DNA of 46,341 nucleotides, from contig DATMES010000040.1 in NCBI GenBank assembly GCA_035556555.1, forward strand, positions 1 to 46,341, in the 5' to 3' direction. Each line of letters begins with the position of its first letter. Position 1 is the stretch's first letter. The translations under genes and the position numbers were made by a program. Positions 32,666-41,217 of this stretch are shown here, piece by piece. The DNA comes from Frankiaceae bacterium (lineage in GTDB: Bacteria; Actinomycetota; Actinomycetes; BP-191). Under the pieces are notes generated by a model. The model saw only the letters and a list, made by a program, of their open reading frames with translations. It did not search any database and was not told where the DNA came from.

Positions 32666-33432
32666 GTGTGGTCACGGGCGCGCTCCAGCAGACGGGGAGC
32701 ATGTTCGCGCTGTTCCTGGACACCATCCGCATGATCTTCAAGCGGCCGTTCCAGTGGCGCGAGCTCATCAACCAGGCGTGGTTCATCGCCGGTGTCTGCA
32801 TCGTGCCGACGATGCTCGTGTCGATCCCGTTCGGCATGGTCATCTCGCTGCAGGTCGGCAACCTCTCGCGCCAGCTCGGCGCGCAGTCGTACGTCGGCTC
32901 CGCCTCCGTCCTCGCGATCGTCCGCGAGGCGGCGCCTGTCGCCACGGCGCTGCTCATCGCCGGCGCCGGCGGCTCGGCGATCTGCGCCGACCTCGGCTCC
33001 CGGCGCATCCGCGACGAGATCGACGCGATGGAGGTGCTCGCGGTCTCGCCGATCCAGCGCCTCGTCGTGCCGCGCGTGCTCGCCGCGATGATCGTGGCGT
33101 TCTTCCTCAACGGCCTGGTGTCGTTCGTCGGCATCGCCGGCGGCTACTTCTTCAACGTCATCGTGCAGAACGGCACACCAGGGGCCTACTTGGCGAGCTT
33201 CGGCACCCTCTCGCAGACGATGGACCTGTGGGTCTCCGAGGGGAAAGCGCTGATCTTCGGCCTGATCGCCGCCCTGGTGGCGGCGTACAAGGGGCTCAAC
33301 GCGAAGGGCGGACCGAAGGGCGTCGGCGACGCCGTCAACCAGAGCGTCGTCATCACGTTCATGCTGCTGTTCCTGGTGAACTTCGTCATCACGACGCTGT
33401 ACTTCCAACTCGTCCCGCAGAAGTTCTCATGA
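32662..33432 (+). CDS. YrbE-type Mce permease, first subunit
   Basis: 256-residue inner-membrane permease of the MlaE/YrbE family. About five hydrophobic segments and the family motifs EAAPVATALLIAGAGGSAIC, ADLGSRRIRDEIDAMEVLAV, PIQRLVVPRVLAA and SEGKALIFGLIAALVAAYKG are present. The conserved E-[IV]-DA[ML]E-V segment is thought to contact the ATPase. ATG 32662 overlaps the mkl stop. With the next gene it makes the heterodimeric membrane core. Confidence 0.92.
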   Translation: MSVVTGALQQTGSMFALFLDTIRMIFKRPFQWRELINQAWFIAGVCIVPTMLVSIPFGMVISLQVGNLSRQLGAQSYVGSASVLAIVREAAPVATALLIAGAGGSAICADLGSRRIRDEIDAMEVLAVSPIQRLVVPRVLAAMIVAFFLNGLVSFVGIAGGYFFNVIVQNGTPGAYLASFGTLSQTMDLWVSEGKALIFGLIAALVAAYKGLNAKGGPKGVGDAVNQSVVITFMLLFLVNFVITTLYFQLVPQKFS

Positions 33433-34292
33433 GCACCGTCCCCCCGGTCCTCAGCCGCCCGGCGCGCGTCGTCACGACCGCCGGCAACCGGCTCGTCGTC
33501 AACCCGCTCGGCGACCTCGGCGCGCAGCTGGCGTTCTACGGCGCCTGCCTCGGCTGGATCCCGAAGACGTTCGTCCACTACCGCAAGGAGTGGCTGCGGC
33601 TGCTCGCCGAGGTGAGCCTCGGCTCCGGCGCGCTGCTCGTCGGCGGCGGCACGGTCGGCGTCATCTTCTTCCTCAGTTTCTTCACCGGTACGCAGGTCGG
33701 TCTCGAGGGCTTCAAGGGCCTGCAGCTGATCGGCGCGGAGGCGTTCTCCGGGTTCGTCAGCGCGTTCGGCAACACCCGCGAGATCACGCCGCTCATCGCC
33801 GGCATCACGCTGGCCGCGCAGGTCGGCTGCGGCTTCACCGCGCAGCTCGGCGCCATGCGCATCAGCGAGGAGGTCGACGCGCTCGAGGTGATGGGTGTGC
33901 CGTCGATCCCGTTCCTCGTGACCACGCGGATGATCGCGGCGTTCATCGCGGTCATCCCGCTCTACCTCGTCAGCCTGTTCTCGTCGTTCCTCGCGACGAG
34001 GCTCGTCGTCGTGCAGCTGTTCGGGCAGAGCGCGGGCACGTACGACTACTACTTCAAGAAGTTCCTGCCGCCGATCGACGTCTTCTACTCGCTCGGCAAG
34101 GCGATGATCTTCGCGGTGCTCGTGACGCTGGTGCACTGCTACTACGGCTACACCGCGCGCGGCGGACCCGAGGGCGTCGGCGTGGCCGTCGGCAAGGCGA
34201 TCCGTACGTCGATCGTCTGCATCGTCATCATCAACTTCTTCCTCAGCCTCGCGTTCTGGGGCGCCACCGACACCGTCCGGATCGCGGGGTAG
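33429..34292 (+). CDS. YrbE-type Mce permease, second subunit
   Basis: 287-residue paralogue of the preceding permease. It has a longer polar N terminus (about 50 residues) before the membrane segments. Key sequence: GITLAAQVGCGFTAQLGAMR, ISEEVDALEVMGVPSIPFLV, and SLGKAMIFAVLVTLVHCYYG. ATG 33429 overlaps the upstream stop (ATGA). The MCE genes begin four bases after its stop. Two different YrbE subunits followed by six MCE genes is the classic actinobacterial mce arrangement. Confidence 0.92.
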   Translation: MSTVPPVLSRPARVVTTAGNRLVVNPLGDLGAQLAFYGACLGWIPKTFVHYRKEWLRLLAEVSLGSGALLVGGGTVGVIFFLSFFTGTQVGLEGFKGLQLIGAEAFSGFVSAFGNTREITPLIAGITLAAQVGCGFTAQLGAMRISEEVDALEVMGVPSIPFLVTTRMIAAFIAVIPLYLVSLFSSFLATRLVVVQLFGQSAGTYDYYFKKFLPPIDVFYSLGKAMIFAVLVTLVHCYYGYTARGGPEGVGVAVGKAIRTSIVCIVIINFFLSLAFWGATDTVRIAG

Positions 34293-34296
34293 CGCG

Positions 34297-35541
34297 ATGC
34301 GGACAGCGACGTGGCGAAGGGTCGTCCAGGGCCTGGTGTTCATGGTCGTCATCGCCATGCTCGTCGGGCTGACGGTGCTGAAGTTCCAGCGCAGGATCTT
34401 CAGCCCCGACGAGGTCTCCGCGACCCTTGTGGTGGACACCGCCGGCACGCAGCTCGGCATGGACGCCGACGTGAAGATCCGCGGCATCGCCGTCGGCCGC
34501 GTCGCCGAGCAGACCTCCGACGGCGAGGACGCGACGCTCCACCTCAAGATCCGTACCGACAAGGTCGGCTTCGTGCCGCGCAACGTCGTCGCGCGGCTGC
34601 TGCCCAAGACGCTGTTCGGCGAGAAGTACGTCGACCTGGTCATCCCGGAGTCGGGCGCCGCGGCCGAGCCGCTCCGCGACGGCGACACGATCCAGCAGGA
34701 CAAGAGCCACGAGGCCGTCGAGGTCGAACGCGTTCTCGCCGACCTGTTCCCGCTGCTGCGCGCGCTGGAGCCGGAGAAGCTCAACGCCGCGCTCACCGCG
34801 ATCGCCGAGGGGCTCGAAGGCCGCGGCAACGAGCTCGGCCAGGGCCTGGCCAACCTCGACGCGTACCTGCGCGAGATCAACCCCAAGCTGCCCACGATCC
34901 AGGCCGACCTGTCGGGTCTCGCCGACCTCGCGGAGTCGCTGGAGGAGAACGCCGACGACATCCTCCGCATCGCGCGCAACTCGATCACGAGCGGCCGCAC
35001 GCTGACGTCGAAGGAGGACACGCTCGCGGCGTTCCTCCGCGGTCTCACCGGCTTCACCGACGAGGTGCGCGAGCTGCTGACCGTCAACGGCGACAACCTC
35101 ATCTACCTCGCCGACGCGTCGCGGCGGACGCTCGCCACGGTCTACCCGAAGCGCCACCTGCTGCCGGGCACCGTCAAGGGTCTCAACGAGACGCTGACCA
35201 AGCTCAACGCCGCGCTCAACCACGGCCCCGCGCTGTCCATCCGGCTGGAACCGGTCGACAGCCGCGGCGGCTACTTCGTGCCGTGCAAGTACCCCACTCC
35301 CGACTACCAGGGCGGTTGCCCGATCGGCGTCGGCCAGCCGCCGCCCGCGCCTGCAGACGCGCCCGCGCTGCCGACGATCCCCGGCGCCGCGCCCGCCGGC
35401 GCGCCGGGCAGCCCGGAGGAGCGCGACACCGTACGCCAGCTGCTCGCCCCCGACATGGGCGTCACGCCGCCCGAGGTCTCCGACCTCGCGGTGCTGATCC
35501 TCACGCCGCTGCTCCGCGGGACGTTGGTGACCACCTCATGA
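34297..35541 (+). CDS. mceA: MCE family protein, MceA position
   Basis: 414-residue substrate-binding component of the Mce transporter. An N-terminal membrane anchor (VVQGLVFMVVIAMLVGLTVL) is followed by the MCE domain (about residues 38-115, with VKIRGIAVGRV and RLLPKTLFGEKYVDL). A long helical region (about 130-310) would form part of the periplasmic tube. The C-terminal part holds two cysteines (FVPCKYPTPDYQGGC) and a Pro/Ala-rich tail. ATG 34297 is directly after the permease. Stop overlaps the mceB start by four bases. Substrate class (sterol, fatty acid or phospholipid) cannot be read. Confidence 0.92.
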   Translation: MRTATWRRVVQGLVFMVVIAMLVGLTVLKFQRRIFSPDEVSATLVVDTAGTQLGMDADVKIRGIAVGRVAEQTSDGEDATLHLKIRTDKVGFVPRNVVARLLPKTLFGEKYVDLVIPESGAAAEPLRDGDTIQQDKSHEAVEVERVLADLFPLLRALEPEKLNAALTAIAEGLEGRGNELGQGLANLDAYLREINPKLPTIQADLSGLADLAESLEENADDILRIARNSITSGRTLTSKEDTLAAFLRGLTGFTDEVRELLTVNGDNLIYLADASRRTLATVYPKRHLLPGTVKGLNETLTKLNAALNHGPALSIRLEPVDSRGGYFVPCKYPTPDYQGGCPIGVGQPPPAPADAPALPTIPGAAPAGAPGSPEERDTVRQLLAPDMGVTPPEVSDLAVLILTPLLRGTLVTTS

Positions 35542-36533
35542 AGATCGGGGCGTCCCTCACCAAGCTGGTGATCTTCGCGGTCATCACGTCGTTCGCGACG
35601 ATGATCCTGTACTACACGATCGGCAACATCCGTCCGGGCGAGTCGTACACGACGTACCGGGCGGCGTTCACCGACGTCACCGGCCTGCTGCCCGGCGACG
35701 ACATCCGCGTCGCCGGCGTCCAGGTCGGGCGCATCACGTCGGCGAAGGTGGTGGACCACCACGCGGTCGTGACGTTCGCGCTGGAGTCCGACGTGCGCAT
35801 CACGACGGCGGCCACCGCGCGCGTGCGCTACAAGAACCTCCTCGGCCAGCGCTACGTCGCCCTGACGCTGTCGAGCCAGGGCGAGGAGCTGCCCAAGGGC
35901 GCGACGATCCCGCTCGGCCAGACGCAGCCCGCGCTCGACCTGACGGTGCTGTTCAACGGCTTCAAGCCGCTGTTCAAGGCGCTGTCGCCGGCCGACGTCA
36001 ACAAGCTCGCCACCGAGGTCGTCGCGACGCTGCAGGGTGAGGGCGGCACCGTCGACCAGCTGCTCGCCTCCACGTCGTCGCTCACCAACACGCTCGCCAC
36101 CCGCGACGCCGCGATCGGCCGCGTCATCACGAACCTGTCCGCCGTCATGGCGACCGTCGCCGACCGCGACGACACGCTCGGCCAGCTCATCAGCGAGCTG
36201 CAGCGGTTCACGACCGGCCTGGCCGGCGACCGCGACGCGATCGGCGGCTCCATCGAGAGCATCGACCGGCTCGCGGCGTCGACCGTACGGCTGCTCCGCG
36301 AGTCGCGCCCCGCCCTCGACAAGGACCTCGCGCACCTCAACACCGTGCTCGCCACCCTCGACGCGAAGAAGAACGTTCTCGACCAGGCGGTCAAGCGCCT
36401 TCCCGACGCGCTGACCGCGCTGACCCGCGGGCAGTCGTACGGCTCCTGGCTGAACCTCTACGTCTGCACCCTCGAAGTCACGATCGACGGCCAGACCGTC
36501 GTCGAGCGCCAAGAGCCGGAACCGGGGTGTTAG
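35538..36533 (+). CDS. mceB: MCE family protein, MceB position
   Basis: 331-residue MCE protein with an N-terminal anchor (LVIFAVITSFATMILYYTIG), an MCE domain (DIRVAGVQVGRITSAKVV, YKNLLGQRYVALTL), and a helical tube-forming region. The C terminus ends with two Cys (LYVCTLEV and a final C). ATG 35538 overlaps the mceA stop. A 153-bp gap with a folded structure follows, the only large gap in this operon. Confidence 0.92.
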   Translation: MKIGASLTKLVIFAVITSFATMILYYTIGNIRPGESYTTYRAAFTDVTGLLPGDDIRVAGVQVGRITSAKVVDHHAVVTFALESDVRITTAATARVRYKNLLGQRYVALTLSSQGEELPKGATIPLGQTQPALDLTVLFNGFKPLFKALSPADVNKLATEVVATLQGEGGTVDQLLASTSSLTNTLATRDAAIGRVITNLSAVMATVADRDDTLGQLISELQRFTTGLAGDRDAIGGSIESIDRLAASTVRLLRESRPALDKDLAHLNTVLATLDAKKNVLDQAVKRLPDALTALTRGQSYGSWLNLYVCTLEVTIDGQTVVERQEPEPGC

Positions 36534-36560
36534 CGCCATGACTCCCCTCTCTCCTGGCCT

Positions 36561-36612
36561 GCTGCGCGACGACCGGCACGACGCCGGCGGCGTTGTCGTC
36601 GTGGCGCGCAGC
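36561..36612 (+). other. Structured spacer inside the mce operon
   Basis: GCTGCGCG (36561-36568) pairs with CGCGCAGC (36605-36612), an inner stem (36567-36573 with 36595-36601) competes or stacks, and CCGGC/GCCGG (36573-36587) forms a top hairpin. It lies in the 153-bp mceB-mceC gap of an otherwise overlapping operon. A processing or attenuation element is possible. The gap also holds a 53-codon open frame (36538-36699) that looks non-coding. Confidence 0.4.
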
Positions 36613-36686
36613 TTCACTGCGCACTCCTCCTCCGCCTTGCCGGCCCCGCGCCGGACGCCGCTCGCGACGGCCGCGAGAGGGGAGGC

Positions 36687-37691
36687 ATGGCGCGCATGAC
36701 CCCCTTCCGCGAACGCAACCCGATCCCGATCGCGATCGGCGGCATCGTCGTCATCGCGCTGCTGCTGTTCGGGTCGTTCAACCTCACGAAGATCCCGCTG
36801 CCGTTCCTCGGCAAGAAGACGACGTACTCTGCGGCGTTCTCTCAGGCCGCTGGACTGCAGCGCGAGAACGAGGTCCGCGTCGCCGGCGTCCGCGTCGGCA
36901 GCGTCACCGAGGTCGAGCTCGACATCGAGAACAAGCAGGTCCTCGTGACGTTCCGCGTCGACGACGGCGTCGAGCTCGGCCCCGACACCAAGGCGGCGGT
37001 CAAGCTCAAGACGCTGCTCGGCACGAAGTACCTCGAGCTCACCTCCGCCGGCGAGGGCGCGCTGGAGCCGGGCAGCACGATCCCCCTGGCGCGCACGTCG
37101 GTGCCGTTCCAGATCTACGAGGCGTTCAACGAGTTCAGCGACCAGCTCGAGGAGATCGACACGGTCAAGCTGGCGCAGTCGCTCGACGTGCTCGCGGAGA
37201 CGTTCAGCGACTCGAAGGGCAACGCCCGCTCGGCGCTGACCGGCCTGTCCGCGCTGTCGAAGACGATCGCGACGCGCGACGCCGAGCTGCGCACGCTGCT
37301 CGCCGGCACCAAGAAGGTCACCGCCGCGCTGGCCGCGCGCGACGAGGAGCTGACCAAGCTCATCGCCGACGCCGACCTCGTCATGCGCGTGGTCCTCCAG
37401 CGCCGTGACGCGATCTCCGCGCTGCTGCGCGACACCTCGCTGCTCGCGAAGGAGCTGACCTCGCTGGTGCGCGACAACCGCGCCACCCTCGATCCGCTGC
37501 TCGACAACCTGCACAGCGTCGTCAACGTCCTCAAGAACAACCTCTCGTCACTGGACAAGTCGGTGAAGGCGCTGGGCCCGTTCGCGCGGTACGCCACCAA
37601 CGCCACCGGCAACGGCACGTGGCTCGACGTCTACTCGGAGAACCTCGTCATCCCCGACGCGGTCCTCTGCCAGGTGGGCGCATGCGACTGA
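36687..37691 (+). CDS. mceC: MCE family protein, MceC position
   Basis: 334-residue MCE protein. The anchor (IPIAIGGIVVIALLLFGSFN) is followed by the MCE domain with VRVAGVRVGSVTEVELDI and LKTLLGTKYLEL, then a heptad-rich helical region. The C terminus carries CQVGAC. ATG 36687 is preceded by GAGAGGGGAGG at good distance; a second ATG three codons later is possible. Its 3' end overlaps mceD by 10 bases. Confidence 0.92.
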   Translation: MARMTPFRERNPIPIAIGGIVVIALLLFGSFNLTKIPLPFLGKKTTYSAAFSQAAGLQRENEVRVAGVRVGSVTEVELDIENKQVLVTFRVDDGVELGPDTKAAVKLKTLLGTKYLELTSAGEGALEPGSTIPLARTSVPFQIYEAFNEFSDQLEEIDTVKLAQSLDVLAETFSDSKGNARSALTGLSALSKTIATRDAELRTLLAGTKKVTAALAARDEELTKLIADADLVMRVVLQRRDAISALLRDTSLLAKELTSLVRDNRATLDPLLDNLHSVVNVLKNNLSSLDKSVKALGPFARYATNATGNGTWLDVYSENLVIPDAVLCQVGACD

Positions 37692-38839
37692 CGACCACGG
37701 TCCAGAAGGCCATCGCGTTCTTCGTGACGATGATCGTCGTCGTCGGCGGTCTCACCGTCATGTTCCGCGGCGGCGAGAGCGACGTCATCCGCGTCACGGC
37801 GCGCTTCCCGCAGGCGGTCGGCCTGTACCCCGGGTCCAGCGTCCGCGTGCTCGGCGTGCCGGTCGGCACCGTACGCACCATCACCCCCGAGGGCGCCAAC
37901 GTCACCGTCGTCATGGAGGTGCCTGCGGAGACGCCGATCCCCGCCGACGTGACCGCCGTCATCATCCCGCCGTCGCTCGTCAGCGACCGCTACGTGGAGT
38001 TCACCCCGGTGTACGACGGCGGCGCCCGGCTCGCCGACGGCGCCGTCCTCGGCCCCGACCAGACGATGACGCCGGTCGAGCTGGACGAGATCCTCGGCAG
38101 CCTCGACTCGTTCCTCGTCGCGCTCGGCCCCGAGGGCGCCAACAAGGACGGCTCGCTCAGCCGTCTCGTCGACATCGGCGCGAAGACGCTAGGCAAGGGC
38201 GGCGGCAAGGACTTCAACGACACCATCGTCAACCTGTCGACGGCGATCCGCACTCTCGCCGACAACCGCGGCGACCTCACCGGCGTCATCACCAACCTCG
38301 CGTCGTTCACCGACACGCTGGCGCGCAACGACACGCAGATCCGCACGCTCACCGGCAACCTCGCGCGCGCCACGCAGTTCCTCGCGAGCGAGCGGACCGC
38401 GCTGGCGCAGGCGCTGAAGAACCTCGCGATCGCGCTCGGCGAGATCGCGAGCCTCGTCCGCGGCCACAAGGCCGACCTCAGCGCCGACGTGCAGACGCTG
38501 GCGAAGGTGACGAGCATCGTGGTCAAGCACCGCGAGAGCCTCATCGAGGCGCTCGAGGTCCTGCCGCTCGGCGCCGCGAACATCGCCAGCACCGTCAACA
38601 CCGAGCGCCGCACGCTCGACATCCGCAACAACAACCACCAGGCCGACGACCCGTACTCCATCGTCGTCTGCCAGGTGCTCGCGCCGATCCTGAACATCGA
38701 CTGCCCCGACCCACCCCCTGGCCCCGCGAGCACCACCGGGAAGGCCGCGCCGAAGGGCACCGCGCCCAAGACCGGCGTCCAGGTCGAGCGGGTCACCGAC
38801 CTGCTGTCGCCGCTCGCGCTGATCGGAGGGTCGTCGTGA
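37682..38839 (+). CDS. mceD: MCE family protein, MceD position
   Basis: 385-residue MCE protein with anchor (AIAFFVTMIVVVGGLTVMF), MCE domain (SVRVLGVPVGTVRTI, PPSLVSDRYVEFTPVY), and a helical region to about residue 320. A Cys-containing stretch (VVCQVLAPILNIDCPD) is followed by a Pro/Lys/Thr-rich tail. ATG 37682 begins inside the end of mceC. The stop overlaps the mceE GTG by four bases. Confidence 0.92.
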   Translation: MRLTTTVQKAIAFFVTMIVVVGGLTVMFRGGESDVIRVTARFPQAVGLYPGSSVRVLGVPVGTVRTITPEGANVTVVMEVPAETPIPADVTAVIIPPSLVSDRYVEFTPVYDGGARLADGAVLGPDQTMTPVELDEILGSLDSFLVALGPEGANKDGSLSRLVDIGAKTLGKGGGKDFNDTIVNLSTAIRTLADNRGDLTGVITNLASFTDTLARNDTQIRTLTGNLARATQFLASERTALAQALKNLAIALGEIASLVRGHKADLSADVQTLAKVTSIVVKHRESLIEALEVLPLGAANIASTVNTERRTLDIRNNNHQADDPYSIVVCQVLAPILNIDCPDPPPGPASTTGKAAPKGTAPKTGVQVERVTDLLSPLALIGGSS

Positions 38840-39942
38840 CCCGCCGCCGGCTCCCGCTGCTGCTCGCCGCGCTGACGTTCTTCGCGTCGACCGGCTGCGA
38901 CGGCATCTTCGGCGTCGACCTGCCGGGCGGCGCCGCGAAGGGCCCGACGTACCACGTGACGGTCGTCTTCGACGACGTGCTCGACCTCGTTCCGCAGTCC
39001 GCCGTGCGGGTCGACGACGTCGCGGTCGGCGACGTCGAGAAGATCACGCTGGACCCGGGGACGTTCAAGGCCAACGTCCTGCTCCGCATCAAGAAGTCGG
39101 TGACGCTGCCGCGCAACGCAGTCGCCCAGGTCCGCCAGACCAGCCTCCTCGGCGAGAAGTTCGTCGAGCTGTCGCCGCCGATCGGGGAGCCTGCCGAGGG
39201 CGTGCTCGCCGACGGCGACACCATCGCGTCGGAACGCAGCACGCGGACGCCCGAGGTCGAGGAGGTGTTCACGGCGCTGTCCGCGCTGCTCAACGGCGGC
39301 GGCATCGGCAACCTGCAGACCATCGCCGTCGAGCTGTCCGCGGCGCTGTCGGGCCGCGAGGCGACGGTGCGCTCCGCGCTGCGCAACATCACCGAGCTCG
39401 TCACCGCGCTCGACCAGCGCAAGAACGACATCGTCCGCGCGATCGACTCCATGGACCGGCTGACGAAGACGCTCGCGACGCAGCGGCAGACCATCGCCGA
39501 CGCGCTCGACACGTTCACCCCGGCGCTGACCGTCCTCGCCGACCAGCGCGCCGAGCTGACCAAGCTGCTGACACATGTCGCGCAACTGAGCAAGGTCGGC
39601 ACCCGCGTCGTCGACGCCAGCCGCGCCGACACCGTCGCCACGTTGGAGCTGCTCGCGCCGATCCTCGACAAGGTCGTCGCGGCGCGTACCGACCTGTCCA
39701 AGGCGCTCGACCAGGTGCTGCTGCTGACGAAGCTGATCCCGCGCGCGATCCCCGGCGACTACCTGCAGCTGTACGTCGAGATCTTCCTCAACCCCGAGGA
39801 CATCGGCGCCACGGCCGTCGGCACCGTCCAGAACGCCACCGGCGGCAAGAAGCCCAAGGCCGCGCCGAAGACGCCCGCGCCCACGCCGCTGCCCCCCGAC
39901 GGCGGCACCCTCGACTGGCTGATCGGGAGGGGGCTCTCGTGA
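38836..39942 (+). CDS. mceE: MCE family lipoprotein, MceE position
   Basis: 368-residue MCE protein with a lipoprotein-type signal: basic MTRRR, hydrophobic LPLLLAALTFFA, then STGC with Cys at residue 21. This fits the MceE/LprK position, where one MCE subunit is lipid-anchored. The MCE domain has AVRVDDVAVGDVEKI and RQTSLLGEKFVELSPP; the rest is helical with a short Pro-rich tail. The lipobox is atypical (Ser at -3), so lipidation is likely but not certain. GTG 38836 overlaps the mceD stop. Confidence 0.9.
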   Translation: MTRRRLPLLLAALTFFASTGCDGIFGVDLPGGAAKGPTYHVTVVFDDVLDLVPQSAVRVDDVAVGDVEKITLDPGTFKANVLLRIKKSVTLPRNAVAQVRQTSLLGEKFVELSPPIGEPAEGVLADGDTIASERSTRTPEVEEVFTALSALLNGGGIGNLQTIAVELSAALSGREATVRSALRNITELVTALDQRKNDIVRAIDSMDRLTKTLATQRQTIADALDTFTPALTVLADQRAELTKLLTHVAQLSKVGTRVVDASRADTVATLELLAPILDKVVAARTDLSKALDQVLLLTKLIPRAIPGDYLQLYVEIFLNPEDIGATAVGTVQNATGGKKPKAAPKTPAPTPLPPDGGTLDWLIGRGLS

Positions 39943-41198
39943 TCAGGCGCACCGTCAAGATCCAGCTCGCGGCGTTCGTGGGGATCTTCGTCCTCGGCAT
40001 CCTGTACGCCGGCTTCTCGCTCGTCGGCCTCGACGCGATCCGCAGGCCGTACGTCGTCACCGCCGACTTCGCCGCGTCCGGCGGCATCTTCACCGGCGCG
40101 GAGGTGACGTACCGCGGCGTCCGCGTCGGTGTGGTCGGCGACATGACGCTCACGCAGGACGGCGTCCTCGTCGACCTCAAGATCGACCGCGACGAGAAGA
40201 TCCCCGCCGACGGCACCACCGCGATCGTGCAGAACAAGTCGGCCGTCGGCGAGCAGTACGTCGACCTGCGCCCCACGTCGGCGTCGGGCCCGTTCTTCCG
40301 CAACGGCGACACCATCGAGCGCTCGCGGACGCAGCTGCCCGTGCAGATCTCGAAGGTGCTCGTCGACCTCGACCGCCTCGTCAACAGCATCGACAAGGAG
40401 AACCTCACGCTGCTCGTCGACGAGCTCGGTGACGCGTTCCGCGGGGCGGGCCCGTCGATCACGACGCTCATCGACGCAGGCAACGAGCTCACGCTCGCGA
40501 TGCAGGAGATCCTCCCTGAGACGTTCCAGCTCATCGACGAGGGCAAGCAGGTCCTCGACACGGCGCGGGCGACGGCGCCGGAGTTCCGGCAGTTCGCGCA
40601 GGGGCTCGCCGACCTGTCCGAGACGCTGCGCGAGTCGGACCCCGACATCCGCAGACTGTTCGAGAACGGCATCCGCGCGGCCGACGAGCTCGTCGGCCTC
40701 ATCGAGCCCAACCAGCAGGCCATCGCCGTCCTCCTCGGCGACCTCGTCACGATCAACCGCATCGGCACCGCGCGCCTCGCCGGCACCCGCCAGACGATGC
40801 TCGCGCTGCCCGAGCTGGTGAAGCGCGTACCCCTCGCGCTCATCGACGGGCAGCTCCGTAACGGACTCGTCATCCAGGACGAGCCGATCGGGTGCACGTA
40901 CGGCACCGAGGAGAAGCTGCCGCGCGACCGCAAGGCGGGGCCCGCCGACACGACCCGCAACTGCAACCCCGCCGAGGGCGGCAAGCGGACGTCGTGCTGG
41001 GCGACGCCGAGCGACGAGATGAAGCGCTGCACCGATGCCCAGACCGGCGGCGCCGAGATCGGCGCGCTGTCGACCGGTTACGGCCCGCTGACGCTGGCGT
41101 CCGACGGCTCGCTCGCCACCGTAGGCTGGGAGGGCGGACAGCAGGAGGTCCTCGGCGACGAGGCCTGGCTCGGGCTGCTGCTCGCGCCGCTCCAGTAG
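39939..41198 (+). CDS. mceF: MCE family protein, MceF position
   Basis: 419-residue last MCE protein of the operon. Anchor (IQLAAFVGIFVLGILYAGFS), MCE domain (EVTYRGVRVGVVGDMTL, VQNKSAVGEQYVDLRP) and a long helical region to about residue 290 are clear. The C-terminal 110 residues form a distinct cysteine-bearing domain (IGCTYGTEEK, NCNPAEGGKRTSCW, KRCTDA), four to five Cys in all, common in MceF proteins. GTG 39939 overlaps the mceE stop. The associated protein follows after 19 bases. Confidence 0.92.
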   Translation: MIRRTVKIQLAAFVGIFVLGILYAGFSLVGLDAIRRPYVVTADFAASGGIFTGAEVTYRGVRVGVVGDMTLTQDGVLVDLKIDRDEKIPADGTTAIVQNKSAVGEQYVDLRPTSASGPFFRNGDTIERSRTQLPVQISKVLVDLDRLVNSIDKENLTLLVDELGDAFRGAGPSITTLIDAGNELTLAMQEILPETFQLIDEGKQVLDTARATAPEFRQFAQGLADLSETLRESDPDIRRLFENGIRAADELVGLIEPNQQAIAVLLGDLVTINRIGTARLAGTRQTMLALPELVKRVPLALIDGQLRNGLVIQDEPIGCTYGTEEKLPRDRKAGPADTTRNCNPAEGGKRTSCWATPSDEMKRCTDAQTGGAEIGALSTGYGPLTLASDGSLATVGWEGGQQEVLGDEAWLGLLLAPLQ

Positions 41199-41217
41199 CC
41201 GACCAGAGGATCTTCGC

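Noticed and set aside
36538-36699. 53-codon open frame in the mceB-mceC gap
   Set aside because: No Shine-Dalgarno, no recognisable motif, composition like the GC-rich spacer, and it overlaps the clear mceC start. A structured spacer is more likely.
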